Below are positions 5,386 through 12,901 of a DNA stretch of 13,029 nt, one piece after another. The notes below the pieces were generated by a model. That model was not told where the DNA came from. It did not search any database and saw only the letters and a program-made list of their open reading frames with translations. This DNA is from Desulfobulbaceae bacterium (GTDB lineage: Bacteria; Desulfobacterota; Desulfobulbia; Desulfobulbales; Desulfurivibrionaceae), in assembly GCA_003517965.1 (NCBI GenBank), contig DOZO01000018.1:50549-63577 (forward strand). Direction: 5' to 3'. Each line of letters begins with the position of its first letter. Positions within the stretch are counted from its first letter, which is position 1. Both the position numbers and the translations under genes were made by a program.

Positions 5386-7737
5386 TCAGAGGCAGGTTGG
5401 CGGTTTGAGACCCGGCCATGGGTTGAGTTGTAATTCCCGCCAGCGTTGGTCTGTGGTATGGAGGATAGTTTCCACCTCATTGCCTGGGATCGGCTTCCAG
5501 AAGAGAAAACCCTGGCCGGTGGAGCAGCCGTTGTCGAGCAGAAAATAGCGATGGATTTCGTGTTCGATTCCTTCCGCCACCATATCCAGTCCCAGAGATT
5601 GGGCCAAGGCGATGACGCTGCGGACAATCGCTTCGTCTTCGGAATCCCGGCCGATATCGCGGATAAAGGAGCGATCTATTTTCAGGGTATCGATCGGAAA
5701 GCGGCGCAGGTAGGTGAGCGAGGAATAGCCGGTGCCGAAGTCGTCGAGGGAGATGTGCAGCCCCATCTCCTTAAGCCGGGTCAAGGCCCAGGCCGCCCCT
5801 TCCGCTTCTTTTAAAACGCTGGTTTCAGTTATTTCTAATTCCAGCATGGCCGGGTTCAGGTTCCAGCTTTGCAGGGCCTTGGATATTTGATCCACCAGCC
5901 GTTGGGGCGCAGCCAGTTGCCGCACCGAAAGGTTGATGGCAACCCTGAATGGCGACTTTACCATATTGGCCAGGCGGACGGCCAGAGCGCAGGCCTCGTT
6001 CAAAACCCATTCGCTAAGGGGAAGAATGATCCCTGTCTCTTCGGCCACCGGAATGAAGTGATCCGGGCCGATGATTTCGCCGTTGTGGCGCCAGCGCAGG
6101 AGGGCTTCCACCCCGACGATCCGGCCGGCGCAGAGATTGACCTTGGGCTGGTAGAGGAGGAAGAACTCCCCCCTTTGCATGGCCTGGTGCAGGGCCTGCT
6201 CCATACAAGAGCGTGCCTGAGAGCGGGCGTGGATCTCGGCGGAATAAAACTGGTAATTGTGACGCCCCTTGTCCTTAGCGTTGTACATGGCGGCATCGGC
6301 ATGTTTGACCAGTGCATCCAGGGTTGCTCCGTCCTGAGGGGAGATGGCGATGCCGATGCTGGTGGTCACGGTCAGCAGGTGATCGTGGATTTCCATCGGC
6401 TCGTCCAGGGCTTCGATGATCTGTTCGGCCACCTTGGTGGCGCTTTTAGCCGCTTGTTCGGTGGACTGGAAGTCGGCCAGGAGAATGATGAATTCATCTC
6501 CGCCCAAGCGAGCCAGGGTGTCGCTGGCCCGCACCGCCCGGCCCAGGCGCTGGGCCACCTGTTGCAGCAAAATATCACCGGCCGCATGGCCGTGGTTGTC
6601 GTTGACCGCCTTGAAGCGATCCAGGTCGAGCATCAGGACCACCAGCGAAGTTTCGTAACGCTTGCTCTTGATCAGGGCCTGCTTGAGGCGATCATAAAAA
6701 AGCACCCGGTTGGGCAAATTGGTCAGGGAGTCGAAGTGGGCCAGGCGCTCCATCTGGTTTTCGGCTTGCTTCTGCTCGGAAATATCGCTGAAGATACTAA
6801 TGTAATTGGTGATCTTGTCACTCTGGTTGCGGACTGCCGAGATGTGCAACCATTCCGGGTAAACCTCGTCGTTTTTTCTTTTGTTCCATATTTCGCCCTG
6901 CCAGCGCCCTTCGGTAGCGATCATTTCCCACATATTTTTAAAGAACCCGGCGGGATGGCGACCTGATTTAAGGATGCGTGGAGTCTTGCCCAACACCTCT
7001 TCTTGCCGGTATCCGGTGACCACCGTAAAGGCATGATTGACCCGCAGGATACGGCCTTCAGAGTCGGTGATCATGATCCCTTCAGTGCTGTGCTCAAAGA
7101 CTTGGGCCGCAAGCCCCAGTTCCGCCTCCAGTTTTTTGCGTTCCCGGAGATCGTGGATGATCATCAGCAACTGGTTTTCGACGTAAGGAGCCGAAGTTCG
7201 GGAAGAGTACCAGGAGACAATGCGGCCGGTGATCTCTACCCAGAGGTCGGTTTCCTTGGCATGGCGCAGGCGCAGTTCGATACGTTTATGATTGGGTTTG
7301 TCGAAAAAGGCCGGAAAACGAGCCCGGAAAATCGGTTCGTCGTCGGGATGGATCAGGGAGGCAAAGGCGGTTTGGTTGAGGGAGATTTTGGGATTGAGTT
7401 GCGTCATATCCCGCAGGGTCTGATTGGCCGAATGGATCATCCCGGCTTGATCTACCGAGGCGTAGCCCACCGGCGCTTCGTGAAAAAGGCGCATGAAACG
7501 GTCGCGAACCTCCTCGGCCTTGGCTTTGGCCGCTTCGGTCATCTGTTGGGCGTCGCGTAGTTCTTCGTTCTGAATTTCCAGCTCGATTTGGTGCACCCGC
7601 AGTTCATGCAGGACGGCTTGGATGTCAGACGGCTGCCGCTCGGCGATTTCCTCTCCGTCTTTCCGTTGCCCGATGACTTCTTCCGCCTGCCGACGGAGAG
7701 CGGCGATGGGCCGGGGTCTGCTGTCCGGGCCTTTCAA
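5386..7737 (-). CDS. PAS-PAS-GGDEF-EAL protein (c-di-GMP cyclase/phosphodiesterase)
   Basis: A 783-residue cytoplasmic signalling protein with no membrane segments. Residues 30-78 are a coiled-coil lead-in (LHELRVHQIELEIQNEELR). PAS 1 is about 79-200 and PAS 2 about 208-325. The GGDEF domain (about 326-500) has an intact GGDEF (412-416), metal-site DLD (371-373) and the inhibitory I-site RASD (403-406) exactly five residues before it. The EAL domain (about 510-760) keeps E544-A-L, N602, E635, DD (665-666), K686, E722 and Q742, so both synthesis and hydrolysis of c-di-GMP look possible. The start is TTG, overlapping the upstream stop as TTGA, with AGGA five bases before it; no ATG exists before the PAS region. 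It is therefore the second gene of a coupled pair with the CheB-CheR-PAS fusion. Confidence 0.93.
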   Translation of the reverse strand: MKGPDSRPRPIAALRRQAEEVIGQRKDGEEIAERQPSDIQAVLHELRVHQIELEIQNEELRDAQQMTEAAKAKAEEVRDRFMRLFHEAPVGYASVDQAGMIHSANQTLRDMTQLNPKISLNQTAFASLIHPDDEPIFRARFPAFFDKPNHKRIELRLRHAKETDLWVEITGRIVSWYSSRTSAPYVENQLLMIIHDLRERKKLEAELGLAAQVFEHSTEGIMITDSEGRILRVNHAFTVVTGYRQEEVLGKTPRILKSGRHPAGFFKNMWEMIATEGRWQGEIWNKRKNDEVYPEWLHISAVRNQSDKITNYISIFSDISEQKQAENQMERLAHFDSLTNLPNRVLFYDRLKQALIKSKRYETSLVVLMLDLDRFKAVNDNHGHAAGDILLQQVAQRLGRAVRASDTLARLGGDEFIILLADFQSTEQAAKSATKVAEQIIEALDEPMEIHDHLLTVTTSIGIAISPQDGATLDALVKHADAAMYNAKDKGRHNYQFYSAEIHARSQARSCMEQALHQAMQRGEFFLLYQPKVNLCAGRIVGVEALLRWRHNGEIIGPDHFIPVAEETGIILPLSEWVLNEACALAVRLANMVKSPFRVAINLSVRQLAAPQRLVDQISKALQSWNLNPAMLELEITETSVLKEAEGAAWALTRLKEMGLHISLDDFGTGYSSLTYLRRFPIDTLKIDRSFIRDIGRDSEDEAIVRSVIALAQSLGLDMVAEGIEHEIHRYFLLDNGCSTGQGFLFWKPIPGNEVETILHTTDQRWRELQLNPWPGLKPPTCL

Positions 7738-10700
7738 TGATTTCCTGCCGTCTGGTTAAGGACAAAAACTATGCCGGCTTCGGGGTCACCAGGATCAATG
7801 GGAACCGTAGTCATGGTGCAGCAAACCTGTTGTCCGTTCCGGTGCCGCAAGTCCGTGATAACGCTGTCCAGGCGGGCTTCCCGCAACAATTCGAGGCAGA
7901 ATGTTTTTCCCTCTTTGCATGGGGTCAGCAGGGCGCAGATTTCCCGGCCTCGCAGAACCTCGGGCTCGTAGCCGAGCAGTTCGGTCAGTTGGTTGTTGCC
8001 CCATTCGATGATAGTGTCCCGGGCCAGCCCTACAGCCACCGGCATCAGTTGCAAAAATTCCCGAAACATCTGATCCCGCCGGCTTACCTCACGCTGCATG
8101 GTGGTCAGCAATTGATGGGTTTCCTGCAGGCGGATCGCCTTTTCCTCCAGCATCCGAAGGGCGGTTTTTTCCATATCCATCCCCCGTATCATGCCCATCA
8201 TCCGAAACGAAGCTCCGTCGCTGTCGGTGTATACCTGACCGCTTTCCTCGACGTGATGGATGCTGCCGTCCGGCCAGATCACCCGGTGGATGAGACGATA
8301 TGGGCGTTGCCCGGCCAGAGCGGCCTTGATCTCCCCTTCAACCAGGGAGCGGTCGTCGGGATGGATGCATTGAAGGAAATCATCGTAAGTACCGCCAAAA
8401 CAACCAGCCTCCATGCCAAAAAGTGGTTCAATACTGGCGGTCCACTGCATTTTGCCGCTGGCAATATCCCAATCCCAGATGCCCAGGCCGACCGATTTGG
8501 TCAAGAAGTTGTTTTGCGCCTGGTTCCAGCGCAGGGCTTCATCTCCCTCCTTGGTATGTTGGATATCGATAAAGAGCAGCACCACCCCGGAATAGACATC
8601 GCCCCCCACCCGGTAAGGCATAAGTCGCAGCAGATACCAGTGGCCGGTGTTGTCTCTGATTTCGAGTTCGATTCGCCGCTGCTTGAGCAGCACCTCATCA
8701 ATCATCCCCTCGAGGTCAAGGTTGGCAAAGCGTGGGTTGCGCACAATAAACGGCCGTTCCAGGTCGTTGTCGCTGATCCCCAGCAATGCGGTCAGGGGCG
8801 GGGAGATACGCCGCACCTTCTTGTTCTCGTCCAGGAACATGATCGGCATTTCCAGGCTGTAAAGAAGGTTGTCGTAATCGTTGTTGACCTGGGTCAGTTC
8901 ATTGATCTTGCTCTGGTATTCCGAGTTTACCGTGAAGAGTTCCTCGTTTACCGACTGTAGCTCCTCGTTGGTGCTTTGCAGTTCTTCGTTGCTGGCCAAC
9001 AGCTCTTCATTGGTGGCCTGCAATTCTTCGTTTGAGGTTTCCAGTTCCTCGATGGTGGCCTGAAGATTTTCCCGGGTGAACTGCAACTCCTGTTCGAGAT
9101 CACCGATACGTTGTTCCGCCTCTTTATCCAGATCGTAATGTTCCCCCTTGCCGTCCGTTAAAACACAGGGAACTTTGGCAGCAGGGTCGATAATCACCGC
9201 TATTAAAGGTTCCTGGCCCTTACGCTGAGGCAGGCGCCGCATCCGCATGTTGACCAGGATGGTTTCGGTGCCGGCCGGCACCCGGATGTTGGAAAAGGAG
9301 ATATCCTGTTCTTGTTTGCACACCTTGAGCATGCCGGTGGTCAGCGGAATCACCAGCTCATCGGCAATGCATTTGCTGAGATCGTTGACCGACTTGCCAC
9401 TGGGAAAGCGAAGAAAGGGGTGGGCTTCCCCCACCACATGTAATAGTTCCAGATGTTCATTGACCAGTAGTACCAGGGGTAGCAGGTCGCCACTTAAGCC
9501 TTGGAGCAGACGATCAAGCGCCCGCTCTTCCTCATGGGCGCGCCAGGCGCCGGTGCGTCGGCCCAGGGGGGTCAAGGTCCGTACGGCCTGGGCAGCAATC
9601 ATGGGTTCCCGCAACATTCCGGTCATATGACGCTTGCCGCGGCCTTCATAAATCCGCCATTTTTGCTGCAAGGGGCGGAAGAAATCGGCCATTTCGCCCA
9701 CGGTTTCGCTGGAGCCGAGAAAGAGTAAGCCTTGCGGTTTCAGGGAAAAATTGAAGTATTCAAGTGCCTTACGTTGCAAGATCGGTTGCAGATAAATTAG
9801 TAGATTACGGCAACTAACCAGATCAATATTGGTGAAGGGGGGGTCCTTGATCAGGTTGTGGTGGGCAAAGACCACCATTTGCCTGATTTGGCGGGATATT
9901 TGCAGCATATCACCCTGGCGGAGGAAATACTTGTTGAGAACATAGCCCGGCATGTCGGCGGCGATGCTTTCAGGATAAACCCCGATACTGGCGTGTTCGA
10001 TCGCCTCTCGGTCGACATCTGTGGCAAAAATACGGACATTTTGAGCGCTTCCGGTTTTATCCATGATCTCCCGGCAGAGAATGGCCAGGCTGTAAGCCTC
10101 TTCACCGGTTGAGCAACCAGCCACCCAGAGCCGCAGTTCCAACTGATTGCTGCGCTGGAAAAGTTCGGGCAGGAATTTATGCCGCAGTTCGTCAAACGCC
10201 TCGTTGTCACGAAAGAAATTGGTTACCCCGATCAGCAGTTCCCGGTAAAGAGCTGTCACCTCGACCGGATTTTCCTCCATGTAAGCAACATAGTCTTGCA
10301 ATTCGTGAATCTGGTGAATACTCATTCGTCGCTCGATTCGGCGAATCATGGTATTTGGTTTGTAAAAGGTGAAATCCACCTTGCAGGATTCGCGCAGGAG
10401 CACGAAGATGCGGGATAGGCCGTCTTCGTCGTTGGTAATGGTTTTGCCGCCCGTGCTTTTGTTGATAAAGGGATGGATCGAATAGGATTGAATCTGGGTC
10501 GCCATTTCCTGGGGGGGTAGAACGAAATCGGCGAGGCCGGTGGCAATGGCGTTTCTGGGCATACCGTCAAAACGGGCGGTCTCCGGATCCTGGACCACCA
10601 CCATCCCGCCGGCCCCTTTGATGGCGCTGATCCCCCGGGTGCCGTCGCTGCCGGTGCCGGAGAGGATAACCCCGATGCTTTTCTCCCCTTGATCTTCGGC

Positions 10701-11072
10701 CAGGGAGCGGAAGAAAATATCGACCGGCAGGTTTAATCCCTGGTTGGGGCCGTGCCGGTGGTCCTGATCGTTTAAAATCAGTTTGCCGTGGAAGATACGG
10801 AGATTTTTCTTGGGCGGGATCAGATAAACATGGTTGGCCAGCACCTCCATGCCTTCTTCCGCCCGGCATACCGGCATCGAGGTGCGCTTGGAGAGCAGTT
10901 CGGCCATCAGGCTTTTGTAGTCCGGGGAAAGGTGCTGAATGATGATCAGGGCCAAGCCGCTGTCAACCGGCATGGTTTCAAAAAAAGCTTCAATCGCCTC
11001 CAACCCGCCGGCGGAAGCGCCGATTCCGACATAATGACTTGGCAAATTGTGGTTTTCTTCTGTGGCTTCCAT
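7734..11072 (-). CDS. CheB-CheR-PAS hybrid chemotaxis methylesterase/methyltransferase
   Basis: A fusion of 1112 residues, cytoplasmic. The CheB methylesterase domain (about 11-195) has an intact catalytic triad: S20 in GASAGG, H47 in QHLSPD, D143 in SGTGSDGTRG. It has no receiver domain, so it is not controlled by phosphorylation in the usual way. The CheR methyltransferase (about 217-481) shows TNFFRD (284-289), the SAM-binding AGCSTGEEAYS (318-328), FATDVD (349-354) and LVSCRNLLIYL (418-428). A degenerate PAS-like region (about 520-630) precedes a repetitive coiled coil (647-733), then PAS domains at about 734-840, 851-966 (with IHPDDR) and 994-1106. ATG 11072 is preferred because GGGGA lies seven bases upstream; ATG 11099 in the same frame has no visible ribosome site. 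It probably modifies receptors or related proteins in response to PAS signals. It is coupled to the GGDEF-EAL gene. Confidence 0.93.
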   Translation of the reverse strand: MEATEENHNLPSHYVGIGASAGGLEAIEAFFETMPVDSGLALIIIQHLSPDYKSLMAELLSKRTSMPVCRAEEGMEVLANHVYLIPPKKNLRIFHGKLILNDQDHRHGPNQGLNLPVDIFFRSLAEDQGEKSIGVILSGTGSDGTRGISAIKGAGGMVVVQDPETARFDGMPRNAIATGLADFVLPPQEMATQIQSYSIHPFINKSTGGKTITNDEDGLSRIFVLLRESCKVDFTFYKPNTMIRRIERRMSIHQIHELQDYVAYMEENPVEVTALYRELLIGVTNFFRDNEAFDELRHKFLPELFQRSNQLELRLWVAGCSTGEEAYSLAILCREIMDKTGSAQNVRIFATDVDREAIEHASIGVYPESIAADMPGYVLNKYFLRQGDMLQISRQIRQMVVFAHHNLIKDPPFTNIDLVSCRNLLIYLQPILQRKALEYFNFSLKPQGLLFLGSSETVGEMADFFRPLQQKWRIYEGRGKRHMTGMLREPMIAAQAVRTLTPLGRRTGAWRAHEEERALDRLLQGLSGDLLPLVLLVNEHLELLHVVGEAHPFLRFPSGKSVNDLSKCIADELVIPLTTGMLKVCKQEQDISFSNIRVPAGTETILVNMRMRRLPQRKGQEPLIAVIIDPAAKVPCVLTDGKGEHYDLDKEAEQRIGDLEQELQFTRENLQATIEELETSNEELQATNEELLASNEELQSTNEELQSVNEELFTVNSEYQSKINELTQVNNDYDNLLYSLEMPIMFLDENKKVRRISPPLTALLGISDNDLERPFIVRNPRFANLDLEGMIDEVLLKQRRIELEIRDNTGHWYLLRLMPYRVGGDVYSGVVLLFIDIQHTKEGDEALRWNQAQNNFLTKSVGLGIWDWDIASGKMQWTASIEPLFGMEAGCFGGTYDDFLQCIHPDDRSLVEGEIKAALAGQRPYRLIHRVIWPDGSIHHVEESGQVYTDSDGASFRMMGMIRGMDMEKTALRMLEEKAIRLQETHQLLTTMQREVSRRDQMFREFLQLMPVAVGLARDTIIEWGNNQLTELLGYEPEVLRGREICALLTPCKEGKTFCLELLREARLDSVITDLRHRNGQQVCCTMTTVPIDPGDPEAGIVFVLNQTAGNH
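8922..9053 (-). repeat. Heptad repeat (NEELxxT) coding region inside the CheBR fusion
   Basis: About six imperfect 21-base units encode ETSNEEL, QATNEEL, LASNEEL, QSTNEEL, QSVNEEL and FTVNSEY. The seven-residue period makes a parallel coiled coil that links the CheR part to the C-terminal PAS domains. This element is typical of CheB-CheR-PAS hybrids. It is a protein feature and not a mobile or satellite repeat. Confidence 0.85.
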
Positions 11073-11222
11073 AAACGCGTCCCCATGCATTTTATTCATT
11101 GCCGATTACAGGCATACCCTTTTGCATGGGCGGATTTTAACATTTGAACGAAAAAAAATAAATGGTTAAAAAATGCGACAAAATTTTATTGAACGACTTG
11201 TCAAATAGTGGGCTGGTCTTTA

Positions 11223-11239
11223 AAAGTTATAGTAACTTT
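11223..11239. repeat. 17-bp perfect inverted repeat AAAGTTA-TAG-TAACTTT
   Basis: Two perfect seven-base arms around TAG, about 150 bases upstream of the CheBR fusion start. The dyad suits a dimeric regulator, or a hairpin with a three-base loop. It is followed at once by a second dyad, CCATC-GTTAA-GATGG (11242-11256). Confidence 0.5.
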
Positions 11240-11261
11240 CCCCATCGTTAAGATGGATTTA

Positions 11262-11320
11262 TGAGCATTTGTAGGGATAATCGTGCTCAGACCACTTTGA
11301 GGTAGGGATAAGTAGTCTGA
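11262..11320 (+). other. Paired hairpins each presenting GTAGGGAT in the loop (candidate RNA or operator)
   Basis: Hairpin A has arms TGAGCA (11262-11267) and TGCTCA (11284-11289). Hairpin B has arms TCAGACCACTT (11287-11297) and AAGTAGTCTGA (11310-11320) with one mismatch. They share three bases, so they partly compete. The direct repeat GTAGGGATAA (11271-11280 and 11302-11311) falls wholly in loop A and mainly in loop B, and its copies are 31 bases apart, about three helical turns. On the plus strand this displays GGA in both loops, as in RNAs that bind CsrA/RsmA; as DNA it could be a pair of operator sites. No T-run follows, so it is not an intrinsic terminator. A possible plus-strand promoter is TTGTCA (11198-11203) with TAAAAG (11221-11226). 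Confidence 0.35.
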
Positions 11321-11341
11321 AAAAGGTTTGTATCTTGATAA

Positions 11342-12136
11342 TCACAGCCTGAAGGAAAGGGGCTTATTGTCCCCGGTCATCTGCCGGCAGGCATCGATGC
11401 AGGCCCCGCAGTTATGGCATTGGGGGGCAAGGTTGCCGGTCATGGGGTTCAGACCCAACTGGCAGGCCCTGGCGCACTCGCGGCAGCCGATGCAGGCGCG
11501 GCCCGCCTCTTCACTCATGATTACCCGCAGGGTTCTTTTCCAGCGAAACAAGCCAAGCATGGCGCCCACCGGGCAAAGATTGCCGCACCAGATCCGGCGG
11601 GCCACAAAGAATTCTGCCAGAAGGATAAGGCCGATAAAGGATAGCTCCAGGCCGACGACGCCTTCGTAGATGAGACGGGCCGTTTGGGTCGAGATGATCC
11701 CCGGGGCTGAGAGCAGGCTGGCCAAGGGGAAGCCAAACAGCAGGGTGATGGCCAGAATCAGACCCAGCAGCGAGTAACGAATCAGCGTTCCAGGGCCAGG
11801 CGTTAAAAAATGGCTAAGGCCCAGTTTGCCGCCGATGACATCGAATAATTCGGACAGGGTATTCTGGGGGCATACCCAGCTACAGAAGACCCTGCCCAGG
11901 ACCAGGGCGAGTCCGGCAGGAATGAAGGCTGTGGCCAGCAGGCCCCAGTCAAGATTCAGAGTGGCCAGCAGGGGCTGGAGGGCGATAATCGGGTCGGTCA
12001 TGGTCAGCGGCCCGATGGTCAGAGAATAGAAACTGCCGCTTACCACGCTGATTCCGCGGCTGTTGGCAAGGGGCACCGCCACCATGGCGGCTATAGAGAG
12101 CATCTGGGCGGCTTTCCGGATTGGGGATATTTTCAT
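11342..12136 (-). CDS. napH: NapH-type membrane ferredoxin quinol dehydrogenase
   Basis: A 264-residue polytopic inner-membrane iron-sulfur protein. NapH proteins oxidise menaquinol or ubiquinol and, with NapG, pass electrons to periplasmic nitrate reductase. Membrane segments are seen at about residues 9-25, 65-82, 121-142 and 158-178. Two CxxxCP motifs follow membrane segments (CSWVCP 85-90, CGNLCP 184-189), a NapH signature. Two [4Fe-4S] motifs lie at the cytoplasmic C-terminus: CIGCRECARAC (215-225) and CHNCGACIDAC (240-250). The start at 12136 is chosen because GGAGG precedes it and it overlaps the upstream stop as ATGA; a longer reading to 12214 would add an arginine-rich stretch inside the upstream gene. 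It is the last gene of the unit. A NapH/MauN-type protein serving another reductase is possible, but the napD neighbour favours Nap. Confidence 0.9.
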   Translation of the reverse strand: MKISPIRKAAQMLSIAAMVAVPLANSRGISVVSGSFYSLTIGPLTMTDPIIALQPLLATLNLDWGLLATAFIPAGLALVLGRVFCSWVCPQNTLSELFDVIGGKLGLSHFLTPGPGTLIRYSLLGLILAITLLFGFPLASLLSAPGIISTQTARLIYEGVVGLELSFIGLILLAEFFVARRIWCGNLCPVGAMLGLFRWKRTLRVIMSEEAGRACIGCRECARACQLGLNPMTGNLAPQCHNCGACIDACRQMTGDNKPLSFRL

Positions 12137-12624
12137 CCTTGCCCTCCGGGTATTACGCTGATTGCGGCTGGATCTGCGGGGCAGACATGCTCGCAGACCC
12201 CGCAACCGACACATTTTTTTTCATTCACCACCGGTCGCAGTTCATGATCCATAGTGATCGCTTCGTTGAAGAGTGGGCAGTGGTCGTAGCAGCTCCGGCA
12301 GAAGGTGCCCTGCCAGTTAAGGCACGTTTTTTTATTAAGCCGCGCGGTTCCCATCCGCACCTGTGCGCGCTTTTTCACTCGACTGTCCAAGGCGCCGGAC
12401 GGGCAGACCGTCACGCATTTCATGCAGAGATAGCAGGGATTTTTCCGGGCATTGATCACCGGGGTGCCCATGATCGCCAGGCCGTCGAGTAGACCGGCAA
12501 AGCGAATCGCCCGGTGGGGGCAGATCTGGACGCATCTACCGCAACGGATGCAGCGACCGAGGAATTCAACTTCCGCCGCCGCCCCTGGTGGACGGAGAGG
12601 AATGTTATTCATCGTTTGCCGCAT
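12133..12624 (-). CDS. napG: NapG-like ferredoxin with four [4Fe-4S] sites, no Tat signal
   Basis: A 163-residue electron-transfer protein. Four cysteine clusters are visible: C25/28/31/35, C64/67/70/74, C101/109/112/116 (the spaced NapG/NapF-type site CLNWQGTFCRSCYDHCP) and C138/141/144/148. From LRPPGA (10-15) onward it follows NapG closely (RCGRCVQICP, CPSGALD, NEAITM). Classical NapG has a twin-arginine signal of about 40 residues and is periplasmic; here only about nine residues precede LRPPGA, with no RR motif and no hydrophobic segment, so it appears cytoplasmic. There is no room for a signal, because the start lies inside napD. Start choice is open: ATG 12624 or ATG 12612, neither with a good ribosome site. 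The stop overlaps the napH start. NapF, a cytoplasmic ferredoxin of similar length, is an alternative name, but the sequence is more NapG-like. Confidence 0.85.
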   Translation of the reverse strand: MRQTMNNIPLRPPGAAAEVEFLGRCIRCGRCVQICPHRAIRFAGLLDGLAIMGTPVINARKNPCYLCMKCVTVCPSGALDSRVKKRAQVRMGTARLNKKTCLNWQGTFCRSCYDHCPLFNEAITMDHELRPVVNEKKCVGCGVCEHVCPADPAAISVIPGGQG

Positions 12625-12832
12625 AGACCGGATAGACCCCGATTACATGTTCCACCGCCGCCAGCCGTTGCATACCTTCGCTCAGAGCTGCCATTGAGGC
12701 GGCTTCGATTACGGTCACGATCTGATTCTCCTTGCTGCCATGCACTTCCGTGTTTGGTAAACCAGCCAGTTCGGCCAGCACCGCTTCCGCCTCTCCTATT
12801 TCTGTTGCCACTACCACGCTTGCAATCGCCAT
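12605..12832 (-). CDS. napD: NapD, chaperone for periplasmic nitrate reductase maturation
   Basis: A 75-residue cytoplasmic protein. NapD binds the Tat signal peptide of the catalytic subunit NapA and delays export until the molybdenum cofactor is in place. The sequence has the NapD outline: a first strand IASVVVAT, LPNTEVHGSKENQIVTVIEA in the middle, and ending HVIGVYPVYA, in the ferredoxin-like fold of the family. ATG 12832 is preferred because AGGTGG stands five bases before it; a GTG at 12841 in the same frame would bury that site. Its end overlaps the start of the napG-like gene, so napD, the napG-like gene and napH form one tightly packed unit. napA is not in the window; it may lie just beyond the right edge or elsewhere. 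Confidence 0.85.
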   Translation of the reverse strand: MAIASVVVATEIGEAEAVLAELAGLPNTEVHGSKENQIVTVIEAASMAALSEGMQRLAAVEHVIGVYPVYAANDE

Positions 12833-12852
12833 TTTTTCCACCTTTCGTAATT

Positions 12853-12901
12853 AAAAACCTTCCTTCCGGCGACAGACCGGAGTCTGCCACCGGAAGAAAG
12901 G
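12853..12901 (-). terminator. Strong intrinsic terminator or attenuator upstream of napD
   Basis: On the minus strand a 20-base stem (12901-12882 with 12877-12858) closes around the tetraloop TCCG and contains only three G-U wobbles and no mismatches. It is followed directly by TTTTTAATT. The wobbles pair only in minus-strand RNA, so the signal is directional. It ends about six bases before the napD ribosome site. It either terminates a gene beyond the right edge or acts as a leader attenuator for napDGH. Confidence 0.8.

Larger units (their letters stand above)
11100..11341. other. Non-coding region between the CheBR fusion and napH
   Basis: 242 bases without a convincing ORF on either strand. 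It must hold the promoter of the CheBR fusion and the 3' end of the napDGH transcript. No clear sigma-70 or sigma-54 promoter was found on the minus strand: TTGACA (11204-11199) has no acceptable -10 box at normal spacing. No rho-independent terminator is obvious after napH. The inverted repeats listed separately fill 11223-11320. Confidence 0.6.

Noticed and set aside
5869..6966. 365-codon open frame on the plus strand
   Set aside because: It is antisense to the GGDEF and EAL domains, whose motifs are intact. The translation is low-complexity and rich in G, V and H, typical of a shadow frame.
7737..8960. 407-codon open frame on the plus strand
   Set aside because: It lies entirely antisense to the conserved CheB-CheR-PAS gene, starts at that gene's stop and has no family signature. 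Long antisense frames are expected opposite GC-rich codons.
11176..11204. Sigma-70 promoter for the CheBR fusion based on TTGACA on the minus strand
   Set aside because: No -10 box close to TATAAT lies at 16-18 bases spacing.
11100..11341. c-di-GMP riboswitch in the leader of the CheBR and GGDEF-EAL genes
   Set aside because: The conserved GEMM core sequences could not be found on either strand; only simple hairpins are visible.
12137..12214. N-terminal extension of napH to an upstream ATG
   Set aside because: The added residues are arginine-rich, lie inside the overlapping napG-like gene, and the ATG at 12136 has a GGAGG site and an ATGA overlap.
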